64,000 bases of DNA from Herpetosiphon giganteus (GCF_016907925.1 NZ_JAFBCZ010000007.1:186001-250000); one strand, 5' to 3'; numbered from the stretch's first letter, positions 44,826-53,783 are shown. Numbers and translations are program-made. Notes: generated by a model not told the origin, from the letters alone.

Positions 44826-45029
44826 ATGCAACAATGGGAATATCATATTGAACTTGTCGATGTTAGTGGCTTCTGGGGACCCAATGTTGACCCAGCGGCA
44901 ATTAGTTTGATGCTGAATAAAGCTGGCAAAGATGGCTGGGAATTGGTCAATCTCGTTGATCTCAACCATGGCCAAGGCCAGAGTTCACGACTCCTCGTAA
45001 CGTTTAAACGTCAGCTCCGCACGGATTAA
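44826..45029 (+). CDS. Small DUF4177-like protein
   Basis: This 67-residue protein, MQQWEYHIELVDVSG to TFKRQL, has the pattern of DUF4177-type small proteins: QWEY at the start, LNKAGKDGWELVNLV, then LVTFKR. They are of unknown function. The start at 44826 follows TTGAGGAACTACATC with GAGG 10 bases away, which is better than the longer frame from 44796. It is probably monocistronic. Confidence 0.75.
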   Translation: MQQWEYHIELVDVSGFWGPNVDPAAISLMLNKAGKDGWELVNLVDLNHGQGQSSRLLVTFKRQLRTD

Positions 45030-45085
45030 TAATCGGTTTAATGCCTGATTGAGCGCCATGCAGGCTATGCTATAGTAGCCCTATC

Positions 45086-45478
45086 ATGAACGCATTGAAG
45101 CAACAGCACGCGCGGCATTGGCCTCGGCATATTCAAACAGTCAGTTGGATCATTCTGATTCAACTGGCTTTGTTTTGCCCGATTGCCTGTATTGCCCATT
45201 GCTGGTGGTGGGGCATGCAAAGCCAAACTAGCGCTGCTGCGGATCATGCGACGATGTTGGTTTGCGATTTGCACGCACAGCATAGCGATTCTGCACCGCA
45301 GCCAATACCCCCGCTACCTGACGGCTTGGCAGCAGTTTATCCAATGGTGTTGTTGCTGCTTGCGAGCTGGATGCTTGCGCCGCGTGTATGGCGACGCTTG
45401 CTGCAAGCGCAGCGCGTTTGGCCAAACTATCATCCACAAATTATCACGCCCCCGCCAAGAATCCTCGTACTTGGTTGA
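45086..45478 (+). CDS. Membrane protein of unknown function in copper-delivery operon
   Basis: This 130-residue protein has one membrane helix near 20-42 (WIILIQLALFCPIACIA), a His/Met/Cys-bearing loop (HCWWWGMQ, DHATMLVCDLHAQHSD), and a second helix near 85-103 (YPMVLLLLASWMLA). Metal-binding residues in a loop outside the membrane and the adjoining SCO and PCu(A)C genes suggest a role in copper handling (inference). I do not recognise a named family, though the layout resembles DUF2946-type proteins. Confidence 0.72.
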   Translation: MNALKQQHARHWPRHIQTVSWIILIQLALFCPIACIAHCWWWGMQSQTSAAADHATMLVCDLHAQHSDSAPQPIPPLPDGLAAVYPMVLLLLASWMLAPRVWRRLLQAQRVWPNYHPQIITPPPRILVLG

Positions 45479-45528
45479 TAACTGTATCCCTGCAATGTTA
45501 ACTTTCTAAAATCCGAAGGATGGGTGCT

Positions 45529-46134
45529 ATGAAATACGCTCATTGGCTTTTGGCCTGTGTGCTGCTTGGGCTTGGTTTGAGTTTAAGCGGTTGTGGCACG
45601 GCTAGCTATCAGATTATTCGTCCAATTGAAAACCCAACCGCTGCGCCCGATTTTAGCTTGATTGATCAGCATGGCGCTGAATTTCATTTGGCTGAGCAAC
45701 GCGGCAAAATTGTGATTCTCTTTTTTGGTTTTACTGCTTGCCCTGATGTTTGCCCCTTGGCTTTGGGGCTTTCATCACAGGCTCGCAAACAGCTTGGCGC
45801 TGATGGCGACAAGGTGCAAATTGCCTTTGTGACGGTCGATCCTGAACGCGATAATCCGGCGACGATCGATCGCTACGTTTCGTTGTTTGATTCAACGATT
45901 TTGGGCTTAAACGGCGAAACGGCGGCGGTCGAAGCGGTGAAAAAAGAGTATGGTGTGCATGCTCAGCGGCGCGAATTGCCCGACTCGGCCTTGCAATACA
46001 CCATCGATCATACTGCTGGCTTGTATATTATCGATCAACAAGGGCGCTGGTTTGCCATGGCCAACCACGATGTTGATCCAACTCTTTTAGCGACTGATCT
46101 TAAAACGATGTTGAAATACATCGCTGTTGAATAA
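45529..46134 (+). CDS. SCO1/SenC-type copper chaperone lipoprotein
   Basis: This 201-residue thioredoxin-fold lipoprotein has a lipobox LSGC near residue 22, then FGFTACPDVCPLALG with the copper-binding C-x3-C, and the later His in TIDHTAGLYIID. SCO proteins reduce or load the Cu-A site of cytochrome c oxidase. AAGGA is 8 bases before ATG 45529; ATG 45520 is too near it. It lies 15 bases from the next gene, which encodes PCu(A)C, the usual SCO partner. Confidence 0.92.
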   Translation: MKYAHWLLACVLLGLGLSLSGCGTASYQIIRPIENPTAAPDFSLIDQHGAEFHLAEQRGKIVILFFGFTACPDVCPLALGLSSQARKQLGADGDKVQIAFVTVDPERDNPATIDRYVSLFDSTILGLNGETAAVEAVKKEYGVHAQRRELPDSALQYTIDHTAGLYIIDQQGRWFAMANHDVDPTLLATDLKTMLKYIAVE

Positions 46135-46149
46135 GTGGAGTAGCTTTCA

Positions 46150-46710
46150 ATGAAACGTTTAATCTTTGCCGTCTTGCTTCTGGTCTTAGCCGCTTGTGGC
46201 TCGGAAACAACCCCAACCACTGTGCCAAATACAAGCAATAGTGCAGCGAATACGCTTGGTTCATTAACGATCGAAGGTTCATTTGCGCGGCCTGCTTTTG
46301 CTGCGGCAACGCTTATGCAAACTCCAACCATGGAAACTACGCCAATTAGCCCGACGGTGGGCGGTGGCATGGGTGGCGGTGCGATGATGGGCAGCAATAG
46401 CGCCGCGTATATGACGATTCGCAATACTGGCGCTGCCGATACCTTGATTGCTGCTTCAACCGATGTTGCTGGCAAAGTCGAGTTGCATACGGTTACTGCT
46501 GATGGCGAGGTGATGAAGATGGAGCAAGTCGAGAAGATCGAAGTGCCAGCCAATGGTGAAGCAGTATTAAAACCAGGTGGCTTCCATATTATGTTGCTGG
46601 AAATCAAACAGGATCTCAAAGTTGGCGATACGCTTGATCTCACCTTGACCTTTGAAAAGGCTGGCAAGATCACGGTTAAAGTGCCAGTGCAAATGCCAAG
46701 TGCTCAATAA
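46150..46710 (+). CDS. PCu(A)C copper chaperone lipoprotein
   Basis: The 186-residue protein has a lipobox LAAC at residues 14-17. A core of the DUF461/PCu(A)C type follows, with copper ligands in VELHTVTADGEVMKM and FHIMLLEI. An insertion rich in Met and Gly (TLMQTPTMETT, GGGMGGGAMMG) precedes the usual AYMTIRN strand and could bind additional copper. It passes Cu(I) to the oxidase Cu-A site with SCO. It is last in a three-gene operon ended by a hairpin. Confidence 0.9.
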   Translation: MKRLIFAVLLLVLAACGSETTPTTVPNTSNSAANTLGSLTIEGSFARPAFAAATLMQTPTMETTPISPTVGGGMGGGAMMGSNSAAYMTIRNTGAADTLIAASTDVAGKVELHTVTADGEVMKMEQVEKIEVPANGEAVLKPGGFHIMLLEIKQDLKVGDTLDLTLTFEKAGKITVKVPVQMPSAQ

Positions 46711-46727
46711 GATCAGAGAGCAAAGTA

Positions 46728-46745
46728 CATAGAACATAGACAATG
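46728..46745 (+). repeat. AGCAAAGTACATAGAACATAG repeat word after the PCu(A)C gene
   Basis: A short member of the TAGAACATAGA family, in sense orientation, about 17 bases after the stop. Confidence 0.6.
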
Positions 46746-46763
46746 TAGCGAAAACAATAGTTC

Positions 46764-46800
46764 AAATCCCTCGTCTCGTTGCGTGCTGGACGAGGGATTT
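46764..46800. terminator. Bidirectional terminator between PCu(A)C and RecA-like genes
   Basis: Perfect 12-base arms AAATCCCTCGTC (46764-46775) and GACGAGGGATTT (46789-46800) with a 13-base loop, between stops at 46710 (+) and 46815 (-). Confidence 0.85.
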
Positions 46801-46814
46801 TGCTTAGCCTCATT

Positions 46815-47726
46815 TTAGGCGGCCATTGCTTGATCGTTTGGTGCTTGGCGAACTTGTTCGGCGGCGCTGATCCAGCCTTCGATAGTGCTGGGTTTTTTAT
46901 CCTTGCGCCCAAGGTAGCGTTGTACGGCGTTCCAATTGTTGCCACCAACGACCGAGGAATAGCGCGCAAAGAAGCGGCGTTCTGCTTCATTGGCATCAAC
47001 GGGGCGGCCTGTGCGCTCAGGGCTGTTACCAAACGCTTCGTCAAGCGCAAGCTCAGGGTAGAGTGTGCCAAGTTTAGCGGGATAATTTGCGCCCAATTTG
47101 AGGTGCAATGGCCGTGGTGGCTTGATGATTGGCCGCATCTGGCGTTGCTCGCCATCGCGCTCAACCAGAATAATTGCATCGGCCTCGTAGGTAATGTGCT
47201 CGTCGGCCAGCACGCGCAAGCCCACATCGGTATGGTTGCGATCTTCGCTTTGTTCGCTATATTGTTTGGCCAAGTGGCCGATGATAATCACATGGAAACC
47301 ATGTTGTTTTAGCTCGGTCAGGCCAGTATAAATCGCTTGTAGGTTGCGATTGAAAGAGGCATATTCATCAAACTCAATTTGGGTTTTGCGATCGGTTTCT
47401 GCGCCAGCCCGTTGCTGAGCATGAGCGCGCATCGCTTGCAGCACTTTGGAAACTGAGTCGAGCACAACGGTATCGCCAGCCTTGCCAATGCGCAAAATCT
47501 CTTGCATGGCGGCCAAAATTTGTTGGAGTGAAAGCGTTTGAACCGCTTGGATCGATTTATGCACGCCTGGCTTGCCCAAAAGATTCTTGGCAGCGCCCTC
47601 GGTATCCAAAATCCAGACCGTGCCGCTGCGGCGAGTGCTGGCGGCTAAATGCGATTTCCCTGCGCCAGATTGGCCGGTTAATATAAATAAACTGCCTGTT
47701 TCAAGTTGTTCGAGCGACTGAAACAT
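46815..47726 (-). CDS. RecA-like AAA ATPase (phage-type nucleotide-binding protein)
   Basis: This 303-residue protein has a Walker A GQSGAGKSHLA (residues 18-28), WILDTEG, Walker B-like TVVLDSVSKVL, and FHVIIIGHLAKQ. This is a RecA-core ATPase close to the AAA_24/Sak4 group often encoded by phages, where they act in recombination. The C-terminal 100 residues are variable. AAAGGAATAGCACA before ATG 47726 supports this start over the longer frame from 47786. No other phage gene is near. Confidence 0.82.
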   Translation of the reverse strand: MFQSLEQLETGSLFILTGQSGAGKSHLAASTRRSGTVWILDTEGAAKNLLGKPGVHKSIQAVQTLSLQQILAAMQEILRIGKAGDTVVLDSVSKVLQAMRAHAQQRAGAETDRKTQIEFDEYASFNRNLQAIYTGLTELKQHGFHVIIIGHLAKQYSEQSEDRNHTDVGLRVLADEHITYEADAIILVERDGEQRQMRPIIKPPRPLHLKLGANYPAKLGTLYPELALDEAFGNSPERTGRPVDANEAERRFFARYSSVVGGNNWNAVQRYLGRKDKKPSTIEGWISAAEQVRQAPNDQAMAA

Positions 47727-47835
47727 TGTGCTATTCCTTTCGTGAACTCGGTTACCCATAGCCATTGCTGGCCCGTATCCAATCAATATACATAAAAAAT
47801 ATAGAACAAATGTTTCAATGTGTCAAGCAGCAAAA

Positions 47836-47860
47836 AGCCACAGGTTTTCGGCCTGTGGCT
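47836..47860 (-). terminator. Terminator of the min/AI-2E gene group
   Basis: AGCCACAGG and CCTGTGGCT (47836-47844, 47852-47860) with a 7-base loop, ending in TTTTTG on the minus strand. It lies 26 bases past the stop of the permease gene. Confidence 0.8.
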
Positions 47861-47885
47861 AAATCGGTTGTTTTTAATCGGCTAG

Positions 47886-49097
47886 TTATGGTTGAATATC
47901 GCCGCCTTCGATGCGTTTTTTGGCTTCGCGGCGGTTGCGACGGCCTTCGCGGCGCTCGGTAGCTGCTGGTTTCTCAAGCAGCTTCTCCTCTTGCTCGACT
48001 AAATCTGCTTGAGGATTCGGCGAATCGACCAGCTTGCCATGCAGATATGATAGGATGATCCTTGCTACCGCCGCCATTGGAATTGATAAGAGGAGGCCCA
48101 AGCCGCCAGCTACCGCTCCCCCTGCCAGAATTGCAAAGATCACAAAGACTGGGTGCACATTGACGATGTGGCCGACCAAGTTGGGAATGATAAAGTGATC
48201 TTCGAATTGGCGCAGGGCAAAGTAGGTAATGACAATGACCAAGGCTAGCAACCATGGCTCCCAGCCAAATGGGGTTGTGCCTTGGAACAAACCAACCAAG
48301 GCCGCGATTGCGGTGGCCAAGTATGGCCCGATGATTGGAATAATTTCCAACACCCCAGTTGCAATTGCGATGATCAAGGCATATTTGACTTGCAAAATCG
48401 AGAGCGCAATATAGCTGAGCACCGACATAATGATGATCAGCAAAAACTGACCGCGAATGTAGGCCGAGAGCACGCGATCGATTGAGCTAACCAATTGGCG
48501 AATTTCATCGCGATGGCGTTCGGGAATCAAGCGATAGAAATTGTTGGGAATGGTTTCTGCTTGCAGGAGCAAATAGAACGTGACCACAAAATAGACCAAG
48601 GTTAAAATAAAACCTTCGGCAATGCCAAACAAAAACTTGGGTGCAGCACTTGGCAAATCTTTGGCAAAAGCAGCGATTGCGCCAGAGATTTCACGTTCAG
48701 CCTCGCGCAAATTAATAATTTCGACCCCACGAATCGTAAATGATTCATGTTTCTCGACATAATTACTTGCATCCTCAAGCCATTCGGGAATGGCCTTGGC
48801 GAGATCGTTAATTTGGGTTGTAATGATCGGGACGACATTACTCACCAACAACGTTAGCAGCGTAGACCCGATGATATAGAGCACAATCACCCACCAAAAA
48901 CGTGGGGTTTTGGTCCGCCGTTGCATCCATGTAACAACTGGGTTAAAAATATAGGCTGTGATGATTGCCCAGATGAAGGGAATCATAATATGCCAGGCTT
49001 GGTTGACCAAGTACAGGCTAATAATAACAATCGAAAGGACTGTTACAAACTTTGCGCGCGGCGAAAAACGAATCGGGCTAGTAGGCTGAACGTGCAT
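47886..49097 (-). CDS. AI-2E family transporter (PerM-like permease)
   Basis: This 403-residue protein has about eight hydrophobic helices with a cytoplasmic-type charged middle (AKAIPEWLEDASNYVEKHE). It has conserved segments of the family such as GVLEIIPIIGPYLATAIAAL and HIVNVHPVFVIFAILAGGAVAGGLGLLLSIPMAA. AI-2E/PerM proteins export small solutes or act as Na+/H+-linked permeases; the substrate is unknown. A basic C-terminus (RREGRRNRREAKKR) follows. It is 26 bases downstream of minE on the same strand. Confidence 0.87.
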   Translation of the reverse strand: MHVQPTSPIRFSPRAKFVTVLSIVIISLYLVNQAWHIMIPFIWAIITAYIFNPVVTWMQRRTKTPRFWWVIVLYIIGSTLLTLLVSNVVPIITTQINDLAKAIPEWLEDASNYVEKHESFTIRGVEIINLREAEREISGAIAAFAKDLPSAAPKFLFGIAEGFILTLVYFVVTFYLLLQAETIPNNFYRLIPERHRDEIRQLVSSIDRVLSAYIRGQFLLIIIMSVLSYIALSILQVKYALIIAIATGVLEIIPIIGPYLATAIAALVGLFQGTTPFGWEPWLLALVIVITYFALRQFEDHFIIPNLVGHIVNVHPVFVIFAILAGGAVAGGLGLLLSIPMAAVARIILSYLHGKLVDSPNPQADLVEQEEKLLEKPAATERREGRRNRREAKKRIEGGDIQP

Positions 49098-49123
49098 AAA
49101 ATCTCCTCCACATGGCCATAGCG

Positions 49124-49387
49124 TTATTGTTGACGCGAGCGACCAAGGGGAATATCGGCCTTGAGGTGGTCGGTAGCTTCGCCACGGGTCAAGGTTACTT
49201 CAATGGCCTCTGGGTTGGTTACTTCAACGTAACGCTCGATTACTGCAATGATCTCACGTTTCATCTCATCCATATCGTGGGGCGAGAGATGAACCCGATC
49301 ATGGACTAAAACCGTCAACAAACGCTCTTTGGCAACCGACGAACTGGTCGGTTGCTTGCGACCAAAAAGATTATCTAAAAAACCCAT
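49124..49387 (-). CDS. minE: Cell division topological specificity factor MinE
   Basis: This 87-residue protein has the MinE features: an amphipathic N-terminal GFLDNLFGR, the MinD-contact segment AKERLLTVLVHDR, and the beta region LIAVIERYVEV-like EIIAVIERYVEV. MinE stimulates MinD ATPase and drives the Min pattern. It is 45 bases downstream of minD. Confidence 0.92.
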   Translation of the reverse strand: MGFLDNLFGRKQPTSSSVAKERLLTVLVHDRVHLSPHDMDEMKREIIAVIERYVEVTNPEAIEVTLTRGEATDHLKADIPLGRSRQQ

Positions 49388-49432
49388 AGATCCGCTCCAT
49401 GTGGAAGATAAGGTTGGCTAGGTAGCGCCATT

Positions 49433-50233
49433 TTAGCGGCGTGTCCGAAACATATTGACCAATTGGGCCCATAAGCCTTGTTTTTCATCGAGCACAAGGA
49501 AGGGAATATCGTGGCCAAGTAAACGATTGGCGATATTATTATAGGCTTTTCCGGCCATTGAGTCGCGATCTAGCACCGCTACCTCGCCACGGTTGGTCGA
49601 GATCACAATGCTCTCGTCGTCGGGCACAATCCCAACCAAGTCGATTGCCAAAATTTCTACCACATCGGGCGTATCCATCATGTCGCCGCGAGCAACCATG
49701 CGCGCCTTGATCCGATTGATAATGAGCTTTGGATTGCTTTTTTCATACGCTTCGACCAAGCCGACAATCCGGTCGGCATCGCGGACGGCTGACATTTCAG
49801 GAGTTGTGACGATCAAAATGTGGTCTGCGGGTGCAATGGCATTTTTAAAGCCGCCCTCAATGCCTGCTGGCGAATCGATCAGGATAAAATCGAATTCGCG
49901 GCGTAGCTCGTTGCAGAGGGCAATCATATCATCAGGCGTTACCGCATCTTTATCGCGGGTTTGGGCTGCTGGCAACAAGAATAAATTATCAGGAAAGCGC
50001 TTGTCTTTAATCAGCGCTTGGCGTGTCCGACAGCGGCCTTCGACCACATCGACCAAATCGTAGACGATGCGATTTTCGAGGCCCATTACAACATCGAGAT
50101 TCCGCAAGCCAATATCTGCATCGATAGCAACAACGCGTTGGCCTTGCATGGCTAACGAGGTCGCGAGATTAGCGGTGGTGGTGGTTTTGCCAACCCCCCC
50201 TTTACCAGAGGTGATTGTAATTACTTGTGCCAT
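49433..50233 (-). CDS. minD: Septum site-determining ATPase MinD
   Basis: This 266-residue ParA-type ATPase has the deviant Walker A TSGKGGVGKTTTTANLA (residues 8-24), IDADIGLRNLDVVMG, FILIDSPAGIE, and a C-terminal amphipathic membrane-targeting helix (LWAQLVNMFRTRR). It forms the membrane-bound part of the division-site inhibitor with MinC. It lies between minC and minE. Confidence 0.96.
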   Translation of the reverse strand: MAQVITITSGKGGVGKTTTTANLATSLAMQGQRVVAIDADIGLRNLDVVMGLENRIVYDLVDVVEGRCRTRQALIKDKRFPDNLFLLPAAQTRDKDAVTPDDMIALCNELRREFDFILIDSPAGIEGGFKNAIAPADHILIVTTPEMSAVRDADRIVGLVEAYEKSNPKLIINRIKARMVARGDMMDTPDVVEILAIDLVGIVPDDESIVISTNRGEVAVLDRDSMAGKAYNNIANRLLGHDIPFLVLDEKQGLWAQLVNMFRTRR

Positions 50234-50253
50234 ACATGATCCTCAAAGGCCCA

Positions 50254-50928
50254 CTAGCGGCGTGGGGCATCCCATGGTACTACTACAATGTTGTCGCCAT
50301 CAAGGCTGGCTTGTTCAGGGCCAGTTGGGCGATGATTATCGGGTGTGCGGGCAAGGTTCTCGGCAATCCGCAAGAGGGTTGGGCTCAATTCGAGCGCACA
50401 GACAATCGCTTGTTGATTGCCGCCAACTCCTGCATGGACGGAGCCGCGTAAGCGCCCCCAAATGATGATGCTGCCGTGCGCGCTAATTTCGGCCCCAGCA
50501 TTGACATCGCCGACCACAACAACATGGCCTTGATGCTTAATTGCTTGGCCAGAACGCACGGTGCGCCATAAAAACAAGCCTTCGCCTTGCACGACGGGTG
50601 GAGGAGTAGACCGTAGGCTATCGGGGTGGCGGGTTTCCACGCCAGCTTGCCGACCAGTAGTTCGATTGGTTGGTGCGATGGTGATTAATGCAGCTGGCTC
50701 AATATCATGTTCGGCCATGATTGCCAAGATTGCCTGTAGCTCTACATCGGTGATCGACCGTTCGCCAACATCGATCATTAATTTTGCGCCATGATAAAAC
50801 GATGATCCTTGGGCTAGCTGCTTGCGCAGGGCTGCAAGGACTTCTTCCCACGCTGCGGTGGGGTGTAAAATCAAGCGCAGCCCGTCACGGCTGCCTTTTA
50901 ACGTGATGCGCTCTTCCATATCGCGCAT
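50254..50928 (-). CDS. minC: Septum site-determining protein MinC
   Basis: This 224-residue protein has an N-terminal FtsZ-inhibiting domain and a C-terminal beta-helix that binds MinD: HVVVVGDVNAGAEISAHGSIIIWGRLRGSVHAGVGG, with AIVCALELSPTLLRIA. GGAG lies 8 bases before ATG 50928 (MRDMEER), which favours this start over 50979. It heads minCDE with AI-2E following. Confidence 0.92.
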   Translation of the reverse strand: MRDMEERITLKGSRDGLRLILHPTAAWEEVLAALRKQLAQGSSFYHGAKLMIDVGERSITDVELQAILAIMAEHDIEPAALITIAPTNRTTGRQAGVETRHPDSLRSTPPPVVQGEGLFLWRTVRSGQAIKHQGHVVVVGDVNAGAEISAHGSIIIWGRLRGSVHAGVGGNQQAIVCALELSPTLLRIAENLARTPDNHRPTGPEQASLDGDNIVVVPWDAPRR

Positions 50929-51051
50929 TATACCGTCTCCGTCAAGAAAACGAAAATAAGAGCAAAGAGCAAAGAACATAGAGCATAGTAGCCGTAATTG
51001 ATGCCTACTTTGGCAAAAACCACAAGCATAGTGCTTGCATATGTTCTATGT
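50929..51051 (-). repeat. AGAGCAAAGAACATAGAGC-type repeats upstream of minC
   Basis: Related words of the TAGAACATAGA family run from about 50958 to 50990, and inverted TATGTTCTATG lies at 51040-51050. Together with the palindromic element at 51052 they fill the gap to the next gene. No gene was found. Confidence 0.7.
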
Positions 51052-51245
51052 GTACTGATACATTGGATTGACACCCATGTTCCCTCACCCCCCAGCCCCC
51101 TCTCCCACTGAACGCGGGCGAGGGGGAGCCGCCGTTTTGAATGAAGAATTGCGGTAAAACCAGGGTGTTAAAGCCCCTCGCCCGCCACGTAGGAGAGGGG
51201 TTGGGGTGAGGGGATCAAGTCGTGGTTAACCCAATGTATCAGTAC
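51052..51245. repeat. Palindromic repeat element, copy 3 (about 194 bp)
   Basis: Terminal arms GTACTGATACATTGG (51052-51066) and CCAATGTATCAGTAC (51231-51245) are a perfect 15-base inverted repeat. The inside has CCCTCACCCCCCAGCCCCC with GCGGGCGAGGGGGAG and a second CGCCCGCC...GGAGAGGGGTTGGGGTGAGG half. The core matches copies 1 and 2. Confidence 0.88.
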
Positions 51246-51278
51246 TTCTATGTTCTATGCTCTATGTTCTATGTTCTA
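51246..51278 (-). repeat. TAGAACATAGA-type repeat at the stop codon of the nucleotidyltransferase gene
   Basis: On the minus strand the stop TAG is the first triplet of TAGAACATAGAACATAGAGC and further copies, up to the palindromic element. This is the same arrangement as at the GH3 stop. Confidence 0.78.
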
Positions 51279-53783
51279 CTGAAGCCCCATGACTAAACCT
51301 GCATACTTTTCGGTCAAGACGTGCGCTTGATCTTCGTTGACTCCCTCGGCAATTACGTGAATAAACGGGCCATCAGGGTCGGGCAGAATCAGCACCCATT
51401 CTGGCCCAAGCTCAATCTTGATGCCGTCGATATTTTCTTGCGAGCGTTCAGCATATTGTTCGTTGAGAATCCGCATAACTTTGCCTTTGGATTCCCAGCG
51501 ACATGGTACTTTGTGGTTGGCCATGGCCGAGCGCGGCAACGAGCGCCGAATTTCCGAGAGCGGAATATTGGCCCGCGCCAACAATTCCATCAATTTTACG
51601 ATGGCAAACAGGCCGTCGGCCACCGGAAAGAACGATGGGAAAATCAGGCTGCCAGCACCATCGCCCAACACACATAATTCGTTGCATTTGGCTGCTTGCT
51701 GCATCAGCGCGCCCAAGGCAGTTTTGGTGCGCTGAATCCGCCCGCCGTAGCGCTCGGCCAATTTATCGAAGAGGCGCGGTGCAGTAACTGGCACGGCCAC
51801 CGTACCGCCACTGTTGGCTTCCATGGTGAGTGCGGTCACGGCAGCCAGCAACTCAATATCGCTCAAGCGATGGCCGGTATCATCAACAACATACATTCGT
51901 TCGCCGCCAGAATCGAGCCGCACGCCAATATCGGCGTTCATCACTGGCACAATTGCTGCGAGCCGTTGCATGCCAGCATTGAATTGATCAGCGGTTTGGA
52001 ACAAGCGATCTTCATCGATTTGGGCATTCAGCTCAACTAAATCAACATTCAAGCGTCGCATAATCGCGCCAAGAATTTGGGCCGCATTCGACGAAGCATA
52101 ATCGATCACAATGCTCCATGGTTGCTCTAGCTCTGGCAAAATCTTGGGGTCGAGCGATTCCATAAATTTATCGATATAGACCGAGTTGTAATCGCTGTTT
52201 TCAGTGATCCTGCCAATTTCATCGAGATAAACGCGGCGATAATCTTCGCGGAAGTAGGTATTTTCGATCTTGCGTTCCATATCGCTGCCAAGATCCAGCC
52301 CACGATGATCGAAGAATTTAATATCAACAACCCGATTATCGAATGGCGAAAGCCGCACATGCATGCCGCCAGCTGCTTTCAGGGCATAGGTCAAATAGCG
52401 TGCGGTTGGAATTGGCACCGAATGCAAATCAAGCACATCGATACCCGCCGATGGAATGCCAGCAATCAAGCCGCGTTTGAGCATGCGCGGCGTATAATGC
52501 GCATCGCGATTCATTGTAACCATGGTATTTTTGGGCAAAATTGCGCCATAGGCAGCGCCTAATTTCGCGCAAAATTCTGGCGTAAGGTCGATATTGACCA
52601 AGCCGGTAATGCCGTAGCGCCCAAATAAAACCCGCCGCCCTTGCGCGCCCCAAATAATTGAAGCACTGACGGTCGCACCTTCTTCGACTTCTTTTGAGGG
52701 CCAAATTTTGACGTTTGGCTGAATGACTGCGCCAGCGTTGATAATCGTGCTATCGGCGACGACCACACCCTCGAAGAGCAACGAGCGACTTTTGATGTTG
52801 CACTGCTTGCAGACAATCGCCCCACGCAGCTCGGCCCGCTCGCCAACATACGAGTTGCGCCACATCACCGAGCGATCGATTGTCGCTCGCGAATCAATAA
52901 TTGTGTAATCGCGGATGACCGATGGGCCGAAGACCATCGCCCCGCCTTTGATTTTGACCCCATGGCCAAAAAAGACTGGGCCATGAATTTGGGCATCGGG
53001 AGCAATTTCAACTTCGCCTTCGATCCAAACATTATCGCCGCGATCATGGCCTAGGCGCGGCAAATTAACCATGCCCATCAAATAATCCGAGCAAGCTCGC
53101 ATATAGGCATCGATCGTGCCGACATCAGTCCAATAGCCCTCAGCAATATAGCCATAGAGCAATTCGCCGCGGCGCAACAAGGCTGGAAACAAATCTTTGG
53201 AGAAATCGAAGGCATCGCCCAGCGGAATATCATCGAGCACACTGGGATCGATCACATAAATGCCAGTGTTGACGGTATCCGAAAAGACCTCGCCCCAGCT
53301 GGGTTTTTCGAGGAATTGGCGGATTCGGCCTGCATCATCGGTGATCACAACCCCATATTCAAGCGGGTTGGGCACGCGGGTCAGGGTAATTGTGGCTTTG
53401 GCATTCGAGCGTTTATGGGCCTCGATCAACGCTGTCAGGTCGAAATCGGTCAAGGCATCGCCAGAAATCACGATGATAGGCTCGCTATCATCATCGATCA
53501 GGCGCGAGGCATATTTGACGGCTCCTGCTGTGCCAAGTGGCACTTCCTCGACCGAATACGAAATATCAACATCAAACGCCGAGCCATCGCCATAAAAATC
53601 TTGAATAATATTGGCCAGATACTGGACAGTAATAATAATATCGGTAATGCCGTGGCGTTTTAGCAGCTCAATAATATGCCCCATCACTGGTCGATCAACC
53701 AGGGGAACCATTGGTTTTGGCCGACTAATCGTGAGTGGACGGAGCCGAGAGCCTTCACCCCCAGCCATTAAAACTGCTTTCAT
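51276..53783 (-). CDS. Mannose-1-phosphate guanylyltransferase-like / phosphomannomutase-like fusion
   Basis: This 835-residue protein has three parts. Residues 1-230 are a nucleotidyltransferase: [18 protein letters not shown] and [10 protein letters not shown], with [11 protein letters not shown]. Residues 250-380 are left-handed beta-helix hexapeptide repeats. Residues 390-835 are a phosphohexomutase-like region: [17 protein letters not shown] in place of a TxSHNP catalytic loop, [21 protein letters not shown], and [15 protein letters not shown] in place of the metal loop. The mutase active site looks altered. It probably makes GDP-mannose or a related nucleotide sugar. ATG 53783 starts at the conserved motif; the frame to 53936 adds an unrelated stretch. 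Confidence 0.88.
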   Translation of the reverse strand: MKAVLMAGGEGSRLRPLTISRPKPMVPLVDRPVMGHIIELLKRHGITDIIITVQYLANIIQDFYGDGSAFDVDISYSVEEVPLGTAGAVKYASRLIDDDSEPIIVISGDALTDFDLTALIEAHKRSNAKATITLTRVPNPLEYGVVITDDAGRIRQFLEKPSWGEVFSDTVNTGIYVIDPSVLDDIPLGDAFDFSKDLFPALLRRGELLYGYIAEGYWTDVGTIDAYMRACSDYLMGMVNLPRLGHDRGDNVWIEGEVEIAPDAQIHGPVFFGHGVKIKGGAMVFGPSVIRDYTIIDSRATIDRSVMWRNSYVGERAELRGAIVCKQCNIKSRSLLFEGVVVADSTIINAGAVIQPNVKIWPSKEVEEGATVSASIIWGAQGRRVLFGRYGITGLVNIDLTPEFCAKLGAAYGAILPKNTMVTMNRDAHYTPRMLKRGLIAGIPSAGIDVLDLHSVPIPTARYLTYALKAAGGMHVRLSPFDNRVVDIKFFDHRGLDLGSDMERKIENTYFREDYRRVYLDEIGRITENSDYNSVYIDKFMESLDPKILPELEQPWSIVIDYASSNAAQILGAIMRRLNVDLVELNAQIDEDRLFQTADQFNAGMQRLAAIVPVMNADIGVRLDSGGERMYVVDDTGHRLSDIELLAAVTALTMEANSGGTVAVPVTAPRLFDKLAERYGGRIQRTKTALGALMQQAAKCNELCVLGDGAGSLIFPSFFPVADGLFAIVKLMELLARANIPLSEIRRSLPRSAMANHKVPCRWESKGKVMRILNEQYAERSQENIDGIKIELGPEWVLILPDPDGPFIHVIAEGVNEDQAHVLTEKYAGLVMGLQ

